Shown: positions 1 to 8,315, counted from the stretch's first letter. The stretch is 24,671 nt of DNA from Candidatus Zhuqueibacterota bacterium 4572_119 (GCA_002084535.1 NBLI01000004.1:1-24671); one strand, 5' to 3'. Program-made: numbers and translations. The notes: generated by a model not told the origin, from the sequence alone.

Positions 1-179
1 AGATAGCCGTATTCTTGCAGGACATGCTTGCTCTCAACGACATTGTATCCCAAATTGATGAGATAATCGATGCCTTTTTTATATCGCAGCTCATCAGTGG
101 GGCGACTCGCGGGAGATACAACGCCGATTGTCGCGTTTTGTTTTAATGGTTTTGGTTTTAATATCTTTTTTAAGGCCAT
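1..179 (-). CDS. LD-carboxypeptidase (peptidase S66 family), N-terminal fragment
   Basis: The first 59 codons of a gene that runs off the left edge. The translation starts MALKKILKPKPLKQNATIG and continues with VVSPASRP, a K-G-I-x-Y-L-I-x-LGYNVV helix and a QEYGYL stretch. This is the usual start of S66 peptidases (LdcA/MccF type), where a KP-x-L-x-x-G-D-x-I-x-I-V-A/S-PAS strand precedes the nucleophile region. Family members trim tetrapeptides from recycled murein or cleave related amide bonds. The catalytic Ser, Glu and His lie outside the window, so activity cannot be judged. An AGGG-type ribosome site lies about 8 nt before the ATG. The gene follows the GWxTD gene by 53 bp on the same strand and is probably co-transcribed with it. 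Confidence 0.8.
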   Translation of the reverse strand, partial: MALKKILKPKPLKQNATIGVVSPASRPTDELRYKKGIDYLINLGYNVVESKHVLQEYGY

Positions 180-232
180 TTTGTTTCCCTTTTCCCAATT
201 CCTCGTGAAATTTTTATTCAGTATTATTCAGC

Positions 233-1531
233 TTAATGCCTAATCAAATTCCGCCAATCTTCCCAGGAACGGGTCAATAATCTGTATTCACCAAATCCTG
301 ATTCGTCCATAAAAACGAACTGCTTGTTAATATTATAATAATACCAAATCTCATATGGCTTTGAATCAACGGCAAAAGGATGCCTTTCCACATCTGATGG
401 CGGACCGAAAATAATAAAGATCATCCCCATATCACTTTTCCAGCCATCCCGGAATCCGCTAAACTTGGCATTGGCATACGCGACGCGGTTAAAATAATCA
501 TCCATCCATTCATTTGCCGGCGTCCCCGGGCTTGGGTCACGCTTCTTCCAGAATTTTTTGAAAGTCTCCAGTTGTTCTTCCGGATCAGCTTTTTTTAATT
601 TGTCCCATTCGCTTTTTTCAGCAATATATTTTATTTGCTTAATAGCCAAATCGATGTCATAGATAGTGGAAGGCATATCTGTCCAACGAATAAAAAAATT
701 CTTTTTTGTGTCGCTCTTTTGATTACCCTGTTTCACATTGAGCCTTAGCTCATACCTCCCCTGCGGAAGATCCCCAAGTGACAGGGGAAAGTTTTCAAGA
801 GTCCGTTCCCCATCCGACCTTCTTTTATAGTTGTGGGTGAATATTTTTTTTCCTTTCGCGTTTCGGATATGATAGGAAATTTCATAATTCTCGTCCTTTA
901 TCCTGCTATAAATTTCAAAATACCCGTGTAACTCTCTGGAAACATCAACAATATAGTCCGCGATTTCCGGTGTAAAAGATTTAACCCCGAGTGAGTCAAC
1001 CTGTAAATTACGTACAAATGCGATATCACTTATAGCCAGCTTGCCCTTTCTAAAATCCTTAAGTTTCAGCTTCTTTTTGTCTGGTCTCGTCTTTTTTGTT
1101 TCTAAATCTGTGAAACCAATAGTAATCCGATAGTGTGCCGGAGGCAAATCAAATTGCTCATAGGTGATGCTGAAAAATTTGCGCGAATTGGTCATTTCAT
1201 AATTTCTGGCTTTAACCTCTTCCTGCCATACTTTCCCGTCAACCTGAAAATTGTCCTCGTCCGCGATAACAACCGAAATTTCATATTTTGCTTTATAAAT
1301 ACTGTCTTCGCGCACAAAGGTCAACTCATCAAACGCGGTTTTAAAATAAAGAAAAATCCGGCTTTGATCCTGGTTTGGTGAATTTACATTTACAACATCC
1401 CAATGATAAACGGGCAGCCCGCTAAACTGAAATGTATGAATGTCAGTCTGACCGAAAATTTGGCTCACACCTAAAAAGAATAAAATGATGATAATTACCA
1501 AATTTTGATGTCGTGTGTTTAACTTTTCCAT
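233..1531 (-). CDS. GWxTD domain-containing secreted protein
   Basis: A 432-residue protein. I chose the ATG at 1531 because GGAGGA sits 4 nt upstream; the frame stays open further upstream but without a comparable site. From this start the N-terminus is basic and then hydrophobic (NLVIIIILFFLGVSQIFG followed by Q), which reads as a signal peptide, so the protein is likely periplasmic or outer-membrane associated. The middle is beta-rich and resembles the domain found before GWxTD modules. The C-terminal third carries GWKSDMGMIFIIFGPPSDVE, the GWxTD signature with Ser in place of Thr, followed by YEIWYY. GWxTD proteins are common in Bacteroidetes, Calditrichaeota and Acidobacteria, but their molecular role is not established. 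No catalytic motif is visible. Confidence 0.85.
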   Translation of the reverse strand: MEKLNTRHQNLVIIIILFFLGVSQIFGQTDIHTFQFSGLPVYHWDVVNVNSPNQDQSRIFLYFKTAFDELTFVREDSIYKAKYEISVVIADEDNFQVDGKVWQEEVKARNYEMTNSRKFFSITYEQFDLPPAHYRITIGFTDLETKKTRPDKKKLKLKDFRKGKLAISDIAFVRNLQVDSLGVKSFTPEIADYIVDVSRELHGYFEIYSRIKDENYEISYHIRNAKGKKIFTHNYKRRSDGERTLENFPLSLGDLPQGRYELRLNVKQGNQKSDTKKNFFIRWTDMPSTIYDIDLAIKQIKYIAEKSEWDKLKKADPEEQLETFKKFWKKRDPSPGTPANEWMDDYFNRVAYANAKFSGFRDGWKSDMGMIFIIFGPPSDVERHPFAVDSKPYEIWYYYNINKQFVFMDESGFGEYRLLTRSWEDWRNLIRH

Positions 1532-1645
1532 TTTGTCCTCCATTCGTGAGAGACATGAAATGCAGCAGCTTCTGGTTATATTTATTGTTTCCATTGAATC
1601 CGTATAACCAAACAATCATTCATATTTCATGAATTTTTATCAATT

Positions 1646-2929
1646 TTATATTTTTGCCCACAAATCAAAAGCATCAGCCCTGGTAATTTTAACCTTGTAA
1701 AACTTGCCGGTTTCAAAATTGCCTTGCAGGTGTACCGAATTATCAATCAAAGGAGTGTCCCATTCCGATCTCGAAAGCCAGGTGTTTTCCCTCTCATTTT
1801 TTTCATCGACCAACACTGTGACTGTTTTTCCCAGCAACTCCCTGTTCCTGATACCTGCTATTTCTTCCTGAATATCCATGATCTCCTGGAGACGATCCTC
1901 CTTTATTTCCTCAGGAACTTGTCCGGTCATATTTGCTGCTTTTGTTCCGTCTTCAGGAATAAACTTAAAAACTCCCAGACGTTCAAATTCCACATTTTTA
2001 ACAAATTCTTTTAACTCTTCAAATTCTTTATCACCTTCACCCGGATAACCGACCATGAGCGTTGTGCGCATAGCAATCCCGGGAATCTGTTTTCTGAACT
2101 TTTCTATTGTCTTTTCAATTCCTGCTTTTTTGACATTCCGTCCCATTGATTTTAAAATCTTGTCTGAAATGTGCTGAATGGGCATGTCGATATAACGACA
2201 GACTTTTTCTTCCTCTTTCATTAATTGAATTAAAGCATCATCAACATGTGCCGGGTGAGCGTATAATAATCGAATCCATTTTAGCTGATCTATTTTAGCC
2301 AAAGATTTGATCAACTTGTGAAGAGCCGACCTGTCACCCAAGTCTCTTCCAAAATATGTGATGTCCTGAGCTACCAGAATCAACTCCCTGACACCACCAT
2401 TAACCAGCTCATTTGCTTCTTCTATTAAAGAATTAAAATCCCTGCTTTGATGCCTTCCTTTTATGTCAGGGATCGTACAATATTTACAGCGATTATCGCA
2501 ACCCTCGGACAACTTCAGATAAGCGTAATGGTCAGGCGTTTCCAGCTTTCGTAACTTTGTTTTCGTCTCAACTGAAAGCTTGAGATTCGCCGCGATCTGC
2601 TTCCCGACAATATTAAAATCCTTTTGCGGGAAAAATCCATCCACTTCCGGGATTTCCTTTTTTAACTCCCCGGTGTAGCGCTGCGGCAGACAGCCAACCA
2701 CATAAATATATTTTGCTTTCCCTTGCTTTTTCAAATCAACCGCTTCAAGAATTACTTCGATTGCTTCTTCTCTTGCCGGCAAAATAAACGCGCATGTATT
2801 TATGATGATCACTTCAGCCAGCTCAGGCTGATTCGTAAATCCAATTTTGTCTCCGGCAAACCACGGTCGCAAAGTTTCTGAATCCACAACATTTTTCGGG
2901 CAGCCCAATGTGATTATACAAATTTTCAT
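1646..2929 (-). CDS. rimO: Ribosomal protein S12 methylthiotransferase RimO
   Basis: 427 residues, full length for the family. RimO is a radical-SAM enzyme that adds a methylthio group to the conserved aspartate of ribosomal protein S12. The N-terminal UPF0004 domain has its three cluster cysteines at C10 (LGCPKN), C46 (NTC) and C80 (VVGC). The radical-SAM CxxxCxxC is C144/C148/C151 in EGCDNRCKYC, followed by IPDIKGRHQSR, which is RimO-like rather than MiaB-like. A TRAM-type region ends the protein (about 365-427). The start codon overlaps the ftsY stop by 4 bp (ATGA), so translation is probably coupled. The neighbouring GWxTD gene follows after 114 bp. Confidence 0.95.
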   Translation of the reverse strand: MKICIITLGCPKNVVDSETLRPWFAGDKIGFTNQPELAEVIIINTCAFILPAREEAIEVILEAVDLKKQGKAKYIYVVGCLPQRYTGELKKEIPEVDGFFPQKDFNIVGKQIAANLKLSVETKTKLRKLETPDHYAYLKLSEGCDNRCKYCTIPDIKGRHQSRDFNSLIEEANELVNGGVRELILVAQDITYFGRDLGDRSALHKLIKSLAKIDQLKWIRLLYAHPAHVDDALIQLMKEEEKVCRYIDMPIQHISDKILKSMGRNVKKAGIEKTIEKFRKQIPGIAMRTTLMVGYPGEGDKEFEELKEFVKNVEFERLGVFKFIPEDGTKAANMTGQVPEEIKEDRLQEIMDIQEEIAGIRNRELLGKTVTVLVDEKNERENTWLSRSEWDTPLIDNSVHLQGNFETGKFYKVKITRADAFDLWAKI

Positions 2930-3852
2930 TGAAACAAAGCCTCGACAAATTCTTCAGGATCAAAATGTTCCAGGTCTTCAATCTTTTCTCCTAATCCGAT
3001 AAACTGAACCGGGATACCTAATTCTTTTCCAATGGAGAACACTATTCCGCCTTTGGCTGTACCGTCCAGTTTTGTGAGCACTATCCCATTCACTCCCACC
3101 ACTTTAGTAAATTGTTTTGCCTGGTTCAAACCGTTTTGCCCGGTCGTTGCGTCCAAAACGAGAAGTGTTTCGTGTGGCGCTTCAGGAATCAGCTTTCCCA
3201 AAACTCTGCCGATTTTTTTTAGTTCTTCCATTAAGTTAGATTTTGTATGCAGCCTGCCCGCAGTATCAACGATTAAGACATCAACATTCCTGCTGATGGC
3301 AGCCTGTAATGAATCAAAAGCCACCGCTGCCGGATCAGCGCCAGGCTGGTTTCTAATAATTTCAACATTGGCACGTTTCGCCCAAATCGCCAATTGGTCG
3401 GACGCCGCTGCTCTGAATGTATCTGCCGCGGAAAGCAAGACCGTTTTATTTCTTTCTTTAAATTGCGCCGCGAGTTTTCCAATTGTGGTTGTTTTCCCGG
3501 TACCGTTAACGCCTACAACCATAATTACGTACGGCTTTTTATCCGCGCGGGAGAATAAATCTCCGGTTGAACCGCTGCTAATATTATTTTCTGTAAGCGC
3601 CTTCAGCATCCCGCTTTTAAAAAATCGTAGAATATTTTCCGGTTTTTTTATCCCCAATTCTTCAACTTTGTCCCGAACCTCCTCTATCAGATTCATCGAA
3701 AAATCAACACCCAAATCACCACCAATTAAAATTTCTTCCAGTGTTTCGTAAAGGTTTTCATTGATTTCATTTTGAGTTTTGATTACCGCGTTGACTCTGC
3801 CGACAAATCCTTCACGCGTTTTTGTTAACCTCTGTTTTAATTTCCTTATCAT
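2926..3852 (-). CDS. ftsY: Signal recognition particle receptor FtsY
   Basis: A 308-residue SRP GTPase that receives SRP-bound ribosomes at the inner membrane. Visible motifs: N domain helices (1-90); P-loop GVNGTGKTTTIGKLA (usually GVNGVGKTTT); DTFRAAASDQL; the G3-type DTAGRLHT; TKLDGTAKGG; and the closing IQFIGLGEKIEDLEHFDPEEF with FVEALF. It is an NG-only FtsY without the long acidic A domain of E. coli, as is common outside Proteobacteria. The stop codon overlaps the rimO start, placing both in one operon. Upstream lies a 167-bp gap holding a dispersed repeat (3903-4010), so the promoter is probably near or within that repeat. Confidence 0.96.
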   Translation of the reverse strand: MIRKLKQRLTKTREGFVGRVNAVIKTQNEINENLYETLEEILIGGDLGVDFSMNLIEEVRDKVEELGIKKPENILRFFKSGMLKALTENNISSGSTGDLFSRADKKPYVIMVVGVNGTGKTTTIGKLAAQFKERNKTVLLSAADTFRAAASDQLAIWAKRANVEIIRNQPGADPAAVAFDSLQAAISRNVDVLIVDTAGRLHTKSNLMEELKKIGRVLGKLIPEAPHETLLVLDATTGQNGLNQAKQFTKVVGVNGIVLTKLDGTAKGGIVFSIGKELGIPVQFIGLGEKIEDLEHFDPEEFVEALFQ

Positions 3853-3902
3853 TCTTTTCCTTTTTCAATTGCCTTTACACAATAAACGAAAATCAATTCA
3901 TG

Positions 3903-4010
3903 CTTGAATAACAATTAAATAGTGTCCTTTCTCTCCCGCTTCTCGTGCGAGAAATCTATTTCACCCGATAAAATAATGGCTTAAACTTGCGTTTTCGTTC
4001 GGACACTAAT
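3903..4010. repeat. Dispersed palindromic repeat, copy A (short form)
   Basis: The core (3920-4008) is bounded by the inverted 8-mers TAGTGTCC and GGACACTA. Inside are GAGAAATCTAT, CCCGATAAA, TAATGGCTTAA and GTTTTCGTTC, all also present in order in copy B near 23.15-23.29 kb. Similarity also extends left through CTTGAA. It occupies the gap between the CsgG-type gene and ftsY. It looks like a non-autonomous, MITE-like or BIME-like element; no coding capacity is seen. Confidence 0.7.
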
Positions 4011-4019
4011 TTGTTTCTT

Positions 4020-4973
4020 TTATTTTTTTTCTGGTTTCAATAACATTGCTTTTTCACCCAGTTGCTTTGCCATCCTATCCGCCACATCCCTGATATTGTC
4101 AATATTTTTCACACTGCTGCTGGCTGCTGCCAACGCCTTTCCTGTTTCAATTTCGATAAGGCGCGCGTCAGCTTCAATGGATGATTTTAGCACGCTCACG
4201 CTACCCAGAATTACCGCCTCCAATCCAGCCAACCGTCCTACTTTGATGGCGGTCTCAGTATCGATAATGCCGGATTGTGAAAGGGATTGTTCCTGCAAAA
4301 CTTTCTCCAATTGCACCCGCTCCATTACCGTAAATTTTCCATCCTGAATTAATGCTGTTACCATCATTTCTGACAATGTTTGTCCGATACCCATATTTTC
4401 AGAGCGCGCGCTATTTTCTTCAAAATTGAATACAGCAACAAATGGCTTGTAGCTAATTTCCTGACTTTTCGTTGTTTTATTATCAATTATTTTTTTTATT
4501 TTCTGCCCAACCCTGGGTCTTTTCTCATTCAGTTTGTTTAATACATTTCTGGCTGCTTCTCTTCGCTTCGGATTTTTCATAAATTTTAATGAAAGATTTA
4601 GCTGGTTTTTCGCTTGTTCGTGTTTTCCTTCCTGATAATTCATCATTCCCAAAACATAATACGCGCCGGCTGCTTTTTTGCTGATCGAGATCGCTTTTTT
4701 GGCGTGAATTTTCGTCTGCGCGAAATCGCGTTCCTGGTAATATAGCAACGCCAGCATTTCATGAGCCTTAACATTACTTTCATTGATTTGAACTGCTTTG
4801 AGCAAAACTTCTTTAGCCTGGTCAAACTTGTTTTCCTGGTACAGGCTAACCGCTTTTTTTGTTAAATCATTAGAACGCTTTTTTCGTGTTGGCTGCTGCG
4901 CATGCAATATATTAAAAGCTAATATGACAGTCAGAATTGTTGTGATCGCCATTAAGCCAAACTGCTTTTTCAT
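4020..4973 (-). CDS. TPR and CsgG-type domain secreted protein
   Basis: 317 residues from the ATG at 4973, chosen because GGAGGG lies 4 nt upstream; the open frame further upstream is part of a repeat. Residues 1-26 form a signal peptide (MKKQFGLMAITTILTVILAF, then ILHAQQ). About residues 35-150 are TPR-like helices (AVSLYQENKFDQAKEVLLKA and related repeats). The C-terminal half, from FVAVFNFEEN through GIGQTLSEMMVTALI, FTVMERVQLEKVLQEQ and AGLEAVILGSV, matches the CsgG/curli-assembly-like fold seen in many periplasmic proteins. There is no lipobox cysteine, so unlike CsgG it is probably not a lipoprotein. Its function is unknown; an envelope assembly or penicillin-binding-protein-activator-like role is possible but only inferred. 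Confidence 0.82.
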   Translation of the reverse strand: MKKQFGLMAITTILTVILAFNILHAQQPTRKKRSNDLTKKAVSLYQENKFDQAKEVLLKAVQINESNVKAHEMLALLYYQERDFAQTKIHAKKAISISKKAAGAYYVLGMMNYQEGKHEQAKNQLNLSLKFMKNPKRREAARNVLNKLNEKRPRVGQKIKKIIDNKTTKSQEISYKPFVAVFNFEENSARSENMGIGQTLSEMMVTALIQDGKFTVMERVQLEKVLQEQSLSQSGIIDTETAIKVGRLAGLEAVILGSVSVLKSSIEADARLIEIETGKALAAASSSVKNIDNIRDVADRMAKQLGEKAMLLKPEKK

Positions 4974-4990
4974 AAATCCCTCCGTTATTT

Positions 4991-5020
4991 TCTTCTCTTT
5001 TTTCTCTGTGCCTCTGTGGC
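4991..5020. repeat. CACAGAGGCACAGAG-type dispersed repeat fragment
   Basis: On the minus strand the 67-bp gap between the reductase gene and the CsgG-type gene contains GCCACAGAGGCACAGAG followed by an A/G-rich tail. Translated in frame it gives the recognisable but spurious HRGTEKKEK peptide. Similar sequences are scattered through many unrelated bacterial genomes. It explains why the open frame extends upstream of the real start at 4973. Confidence 0.5.
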
Positions 5021-5040
5021 AATTATTCAAAAAATCAACA

Positions 5041-6213
5041 TCACCCCATAAAAACCTTTAGCATATCCGGAATAAGTTTGGGATGTTTAATCAGCGCTGT
5101 CTTAAAGATATTAACAATCGTGTGTTTTTCTTTCGGTTTTTTTGAAATGGATTCGGCAATGTTGTCAAAATCTTCATCGGAAAATTTATAAATCGCTTCT
5201 TTGAGCCGGTAAGCACGGCGATGACCGGTTCCACCAACCTTATCCCATTCCTTCTGGTATTCCGATAATTTGTTTTCGCTAACATCGTTTGCTTTCACTG
5301 CTTCTGCCGCGACTCTGCCGGCAATCTTTGCTGCCAGCATACCGAGGACAATTCCCCCGCCAGAGATTGGATTCGCTTGATGAGCGGCATCGCCAACAAG
5401 CATCAAACCATTGGTCACCATTTTCTCCATATACGGCGCGCAGGGAACACCGCCAGCCACTGTGGTCAACACTGATGCTTCAGGAAATTTTTCATTTATA
5501 AAATCTTTTAAATATTCCAAAGATGTTTTTTTAAAACCGTTATTCCCGGAGATACCCAAACCAATATTGGCGGTATTCTCATTTTTCGGAAAAACCCAGA
5601 GGTACCCTCCCGGCGCCCCTTTATCAGTAAAATAAAAATCGCAGTATTGTCGCTCGATATTCAGGTTAGTGACTGTCATTTGCGCGCAGGTTTCAATATC
5701 TTTGAGATTGAGGCTTGTTTTCAATCCCGCCCAGCGACCAACGCGCGATTCCACACCGTCCGCGCCGAGAACAACTTTGGCTCTTATCTCAAAATCTTCG
5801 CCAAGATGTTTTACTCTGACTCCGGCAATATAGCCGTTTTCCTTTAATAAGTCATACACATACGCTTTGGTCACTACTTCGGCACCGGCAATTGCAGCCA
5901 TTTCAGCCAGGTCGTAATCAAATTTTTTCCTGTCCAGCACAAAGCCCACATCCTCATGAGATACTTTCACAACGGATCCGTTTGGCGCCACGAGTCTGAT
6001 CGCTTCTATTTTATTGGCAATCCATTCATCCCGGAGTTCAACAACTTTTTTGATACCTTTTTCACCAACGGCTTCAGCACAACGTACCGGTACGCCGATT
6101 TCCCTGTCCTTTTCCAGTAAAAGAACGCTTGCACCATTCTCTGCCGCGACTCTCGCCGCGGTTGATCCAGCGGGACCTCCACCAACCACGATAATATCAT
6201 ACCTGTCTTTCAT
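5041..6213 (-). CDS. Geranylgeranyl reductase family FAD-dependent oxidoreductase
   Basis: 390 residues. The start at 6213 is set by GGAGGAG 5 nt upstream and by an ATGA overlap with the ferredoxin stop; the open frame continues upstream only as an out-of-frame reading of the ferredoxin gene. Motifs: the FAD-binding GGGPAGS at 11-17, LLLEKD, CAEAV with Cys45 (the conserved cysteine of the family), GGYLWVFPK at the substrate cavity, and GDAAHQANPISGGG at the second FAD site. The family saturates isoprenoid double bonds in archaeal lipids, the phytyl chain of chlorophyll, or quinone tails (MenJ). The substrate here is undecided. The upstream ferredoxin is a plausible electron donor, and the upstream UbiA-type gene, although broken, suggests membrane prenyl-lipid work. 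Confidence 0.88.
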   Translation of the reverse strand: MKDRYDIIVVGGGPAGSTAARVAAENGASVLLLEKDREIGVPVRCAEAVGEKGIKKVVELRDEWIANKIEAIRLVAPNGSVVKVSHEDVGFVLDRKKFDYDLAEMAAIAGAEVVTKAYVYDLLKENGYIAGVRVKHLGEDFEIRAKVVLGADGVESRVGRWAGLKTSLNLKDIETCAQMTVTNLNIERQYCDFYFTDKGAPGGYLWVFPKNENTANIGLGISGNNGFKKTSLEYLKDFINEKFPEASVLTTVAGGVPCAPYMEKMVTNGLMLVGDAAHQANPISGGGIVLGMLAAKIAGRVAAEAVKANDVSENKLSEYQKEWDKVGGTGHRRAYRLKEAIYKFSDEDFDNIAESISKKPKEKHTIVNIFKTALIKHPKLIPDMLKVFMG

Positions 6214-6383
6214 GATTTCTCCTCCAAAACGCGAAACGGACATACCTTCACACATTTCAAGCATAAAGTACAGGTTGAATGATTTATTTCCAACCGCGCT
6301 TCAAAAAGTTCAATCGCGTCTTCCGGGCAAACAGAAACGCAGGTGCCACAAAAATCACACAAATCATTTTTAATTTCGATCAT
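6210..6383 (-). CDS. Small 2[4Fe-4S] ferredoxin
   Basis: A 57-residue protein (MIEIKNDLCDFCGTC at the start) with two complete cluster motifs: CDFCGTCVSVCP and CTLCLKCVKVCP. This is the bacterial-type 2[4Fe-4S] ferredoxin fold, normally a soluble low-potential electron carrier. I chose the ATG at 6383 because GGGGA lies about 7 nt upstream; an ATG at 6389 is in frame but too close to that site. The stop codon overlaps the start of the geranylgeranyl reductase by 4 bp, so the two proteins are translationally coupled. A ferredoxin feeding a geranylgeranyl reductase is known from archaea, so a dedicated donor role is a reasonable inference. Confidence 0.9.
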   Translation of the reverse strand: MIEIKNDLCDFCGTCVSVCPEDAIELFEARLEINHSTCTLCLKCVKVCPFRVLEEKS

Positions 6384-6397
6384 AAACATTCCCCGTG

Positions 6398-7116
6398 CTA
6401 TGCCGCAAACTTTGGATATTCCAGGTCAAAGCGTTTGCGGTAGTACCATTTTGAAAAATAAAAATTAATTAATATCACTAAAAAATAAACCGGGTATTTT
6501 ACACAAACCGCCAATGAAGCAAACAAAACTGTAAATTTGATTGTCCGTAAAACATCCTCCATTCGCTGACGGATCGCCGCAATCAGAAAAAGCGGCAAGG
6601 CAGCCAAAGCCGGAATCAAAATTATATAGTCTTTCAAATAGAACGCGAAAAGAACCGCAGCCAATTCAAACACGACAGCCCAATACGTGGTAAGTTTTTG
6701 ACCGTACCTTACTCCAAAAGTTATTTTTCCCGATTCTTTGTCGCCCGGGATATCGGGAAGCGTTGTTAGTAAAAAAACAGCAACCAGACCAACGCCGTAT
6801 GGCAGCGCGTGCAAGACAAACAAATAGGTGGATGTCCCGGCAGAAAGCCAGCCGCAAGCTGCCACTGACCAGCCTCCGCCTAAATTGGTGAAGATTTCGC
6901 GTCCGTTTCAATATCAACTAACTGGTTATAAATAAATGCCGCTCCCATCATCAATGTAAATAAAAAAAGTGCCAATACCGGATTGTTCGGATGAGTGACC
7001 TCCTGGCTAAATTTTGTATTGGCATGGTAGCCCGCCAAAAAAACCGTCCAGACCGGGAAAAACAATGTCGGTCTCAATATAAAAATATAATCCAATAATT
7101 TCATTCGTTTTGTCAC
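6398..7116 (-). pseudogene. UbiA-family prenyltransferase, disrupted by an internal out-of-frame deletion
   Basis: Two frames together make one UbiA-type integral membrane prenyltransferase. The first piece (7116 to 6880, GTG start overlapping the purF stop) has LRPTLFFPVWTVFLAGYH and the first aspartate motif NQLVDIETDA, then hits a stop. The second frame resumes around 6915 with NLGGGWSVAACGWLSAG and continues through HALPYG and the second aspartate motif LPDIPGDKESGKITFG to the C-terminus at 6398. The two parts total about 240 residues, whereas the family is usually near 290-300. The helices normally found between DxxxD and the NxLGG stretch are missing. The lesion is therefore a deletion of roughly 50-80 codons with a frame change, not a single-base slip. 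A working enzyme would attach a prenyl chain to a quinone, chlorophyllide or glycerol-type acceptor. Confidence 0.8.
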
Positions 7117-8315
7117 TCTAAAACAATTCCATTTTCCAATTGATGTTTTTTAACTTTTTTATCAGGGACAATGGGATATTCGCCGCTAAAACAGGCAGTA
7201 CAATATCCACAATTCTCCTGGGGAACAGACTTTAATAAACCCTCAATGGAAAGATAGTGCAAAGAATCTACATCCAAAAACCGGCAAATTTCTTCTATTG
7301 TCATCGAAGAAGCGATCAACTCCTCACGCGTTGGAAAATCCATGCCATAATAGCAAGGAAATTTTATAGGAGGAGAACTCACGCGGATATGAATTTCCTT
7401 TGCTCCTGCTTTTCGAACCATTCTTACCAGATGCCTAAGTGTGGTTCCGCGAACAATCGAATCCTCAACAATGACGATACGCTTATTTTTAAGAACACCC
7501 TTAACCGGATTGAATTTTACGGGTATTGCCACTCTAATCCAGACACATGGGTTCTTTTTCCTTTTTCTTTAATGATACATTGAGCAGTCATGCTGCATTT
7601 TTTCTTAGTATCATTGTTAAACTCCCGGTTTTATCTCCCTTAGATAAACAGCATCGATGATATCCAGGGCGCAGGATTCGGAAGCAACCACATAGCCATT
7701 ATCCTTTTTTCCGATACAAAGCGGTCTCAATCCGTGAGGGTCTCGTACCGCGATTAATTTGTCAACCGTCAAAATAAGTAAAGAAAACGCGCCTTCAATC
7801 TGGTCCAAAGCATCGATTATTTTGTCCACCACTTCATATTTTTTTGACCGGGCAATCAAATGAAGAACAATTTCAGTATCAGTGGTTGTCTGAAAAATGG
7901 CGCCTTCATTTTCCAGCTTCTCATGCAGCTTTCTCGCGTTCACAAAATTCCCGTTATGCGAAATCGCCATAGGACCGAATTTTGAATTCACCACAAGAGG
8001 CTGAGCATTAATAATTTTCGTTGTCCCGGTTGTGGAATAGCGGTTATGCCCAACCGCGACGTCGCCCTTCAGCTTTTCCAGATTCGCCTTGTTGGAAAAC
8101 ACATCCGCGACCAAACCCAGGTTTATGTGTTTGTAAAATTGTCCTTCATCATTGGAAACAATGCCGGAACTCTCCTGTCCCCGATGCTGCAGGGCATACA
8201 GCCCCAAATAAACAAAATTCGCGGCGCGGGGGTGATTGTAAACTCCCATGACCGCGCACTCTTCGCGGGGTTTGTCATCTATTGGTGAAATCGTGTTGTT
8301 TATTCCGGGATTCAA
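7113..8315 (-). pseudogene. purF: Amidophosphoribosyltransferase (PurF), disrupted internally
   Basis: PurF makes phosphoribosylamine, the first step of purine synthesis. The N-terminal piece (8315 to 7617, TTG start) is an intact Ntn glutaminase: a 19-residue propeptide ending EE, catalytic Cys20, ALQHRGQESSGI, GHNRYSTTG, ISHNGNF, DPHGLRPL. It stops right after REIKPG. The C-terminal piece reappears in another frame near 7540 with VKFNPVKGVL, the PRPP loop VIVEDSIVRGTT, SSPPIKFPCYYG and CGYCTACFSGEYP. Compared with B. subtilis-type PurF, about 100 residues (the first half of the transferase domain, including one of four FeS cysteines) are missing. Only ~84 bp lie between the pieces, containing a small palindrome. 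As written it cannot make active PurF; either a second copy exists or the assembly is wrong here. Confidence 0.85.
7571..7615. repeat. Small palindromic segment filling the purF lesion
   Basis: The outer inverted arms AATGATAC (7571-7578) and GTATCATT (7608-7615) match perfectly. They enclose an inner hairpin, GCAG-TCATG-CTGC (7584-7596). The segment lies exactly where the PurF transferase domain is missing and belongs to neither flanking PurF frame. It could be a tiny mobile palindrome or a repair scar. Confidence 0.55.

Noticed and set aside
3032..3751. 239-codon plus-strand reading frame opposite ftsY
   Set aside because: Antisense shadow of ftsY with no domain and a serine/proline-rich composition typical of reverse-strand readings.
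6214..6264. Longer start for the geranylgeranyl reductase (MLEMCEGMSV...)
   Set aside because: These codons are the ferredoxin gene read in another frame; the ATG at 6213 has a strong ribosome site and the 4-bp overlap.
7113..8315. Programmed frameshift in purF
   Set aside because: The two pieces do not meet: about 100 residues of the family are absent, so slippage could not restore a full protein.
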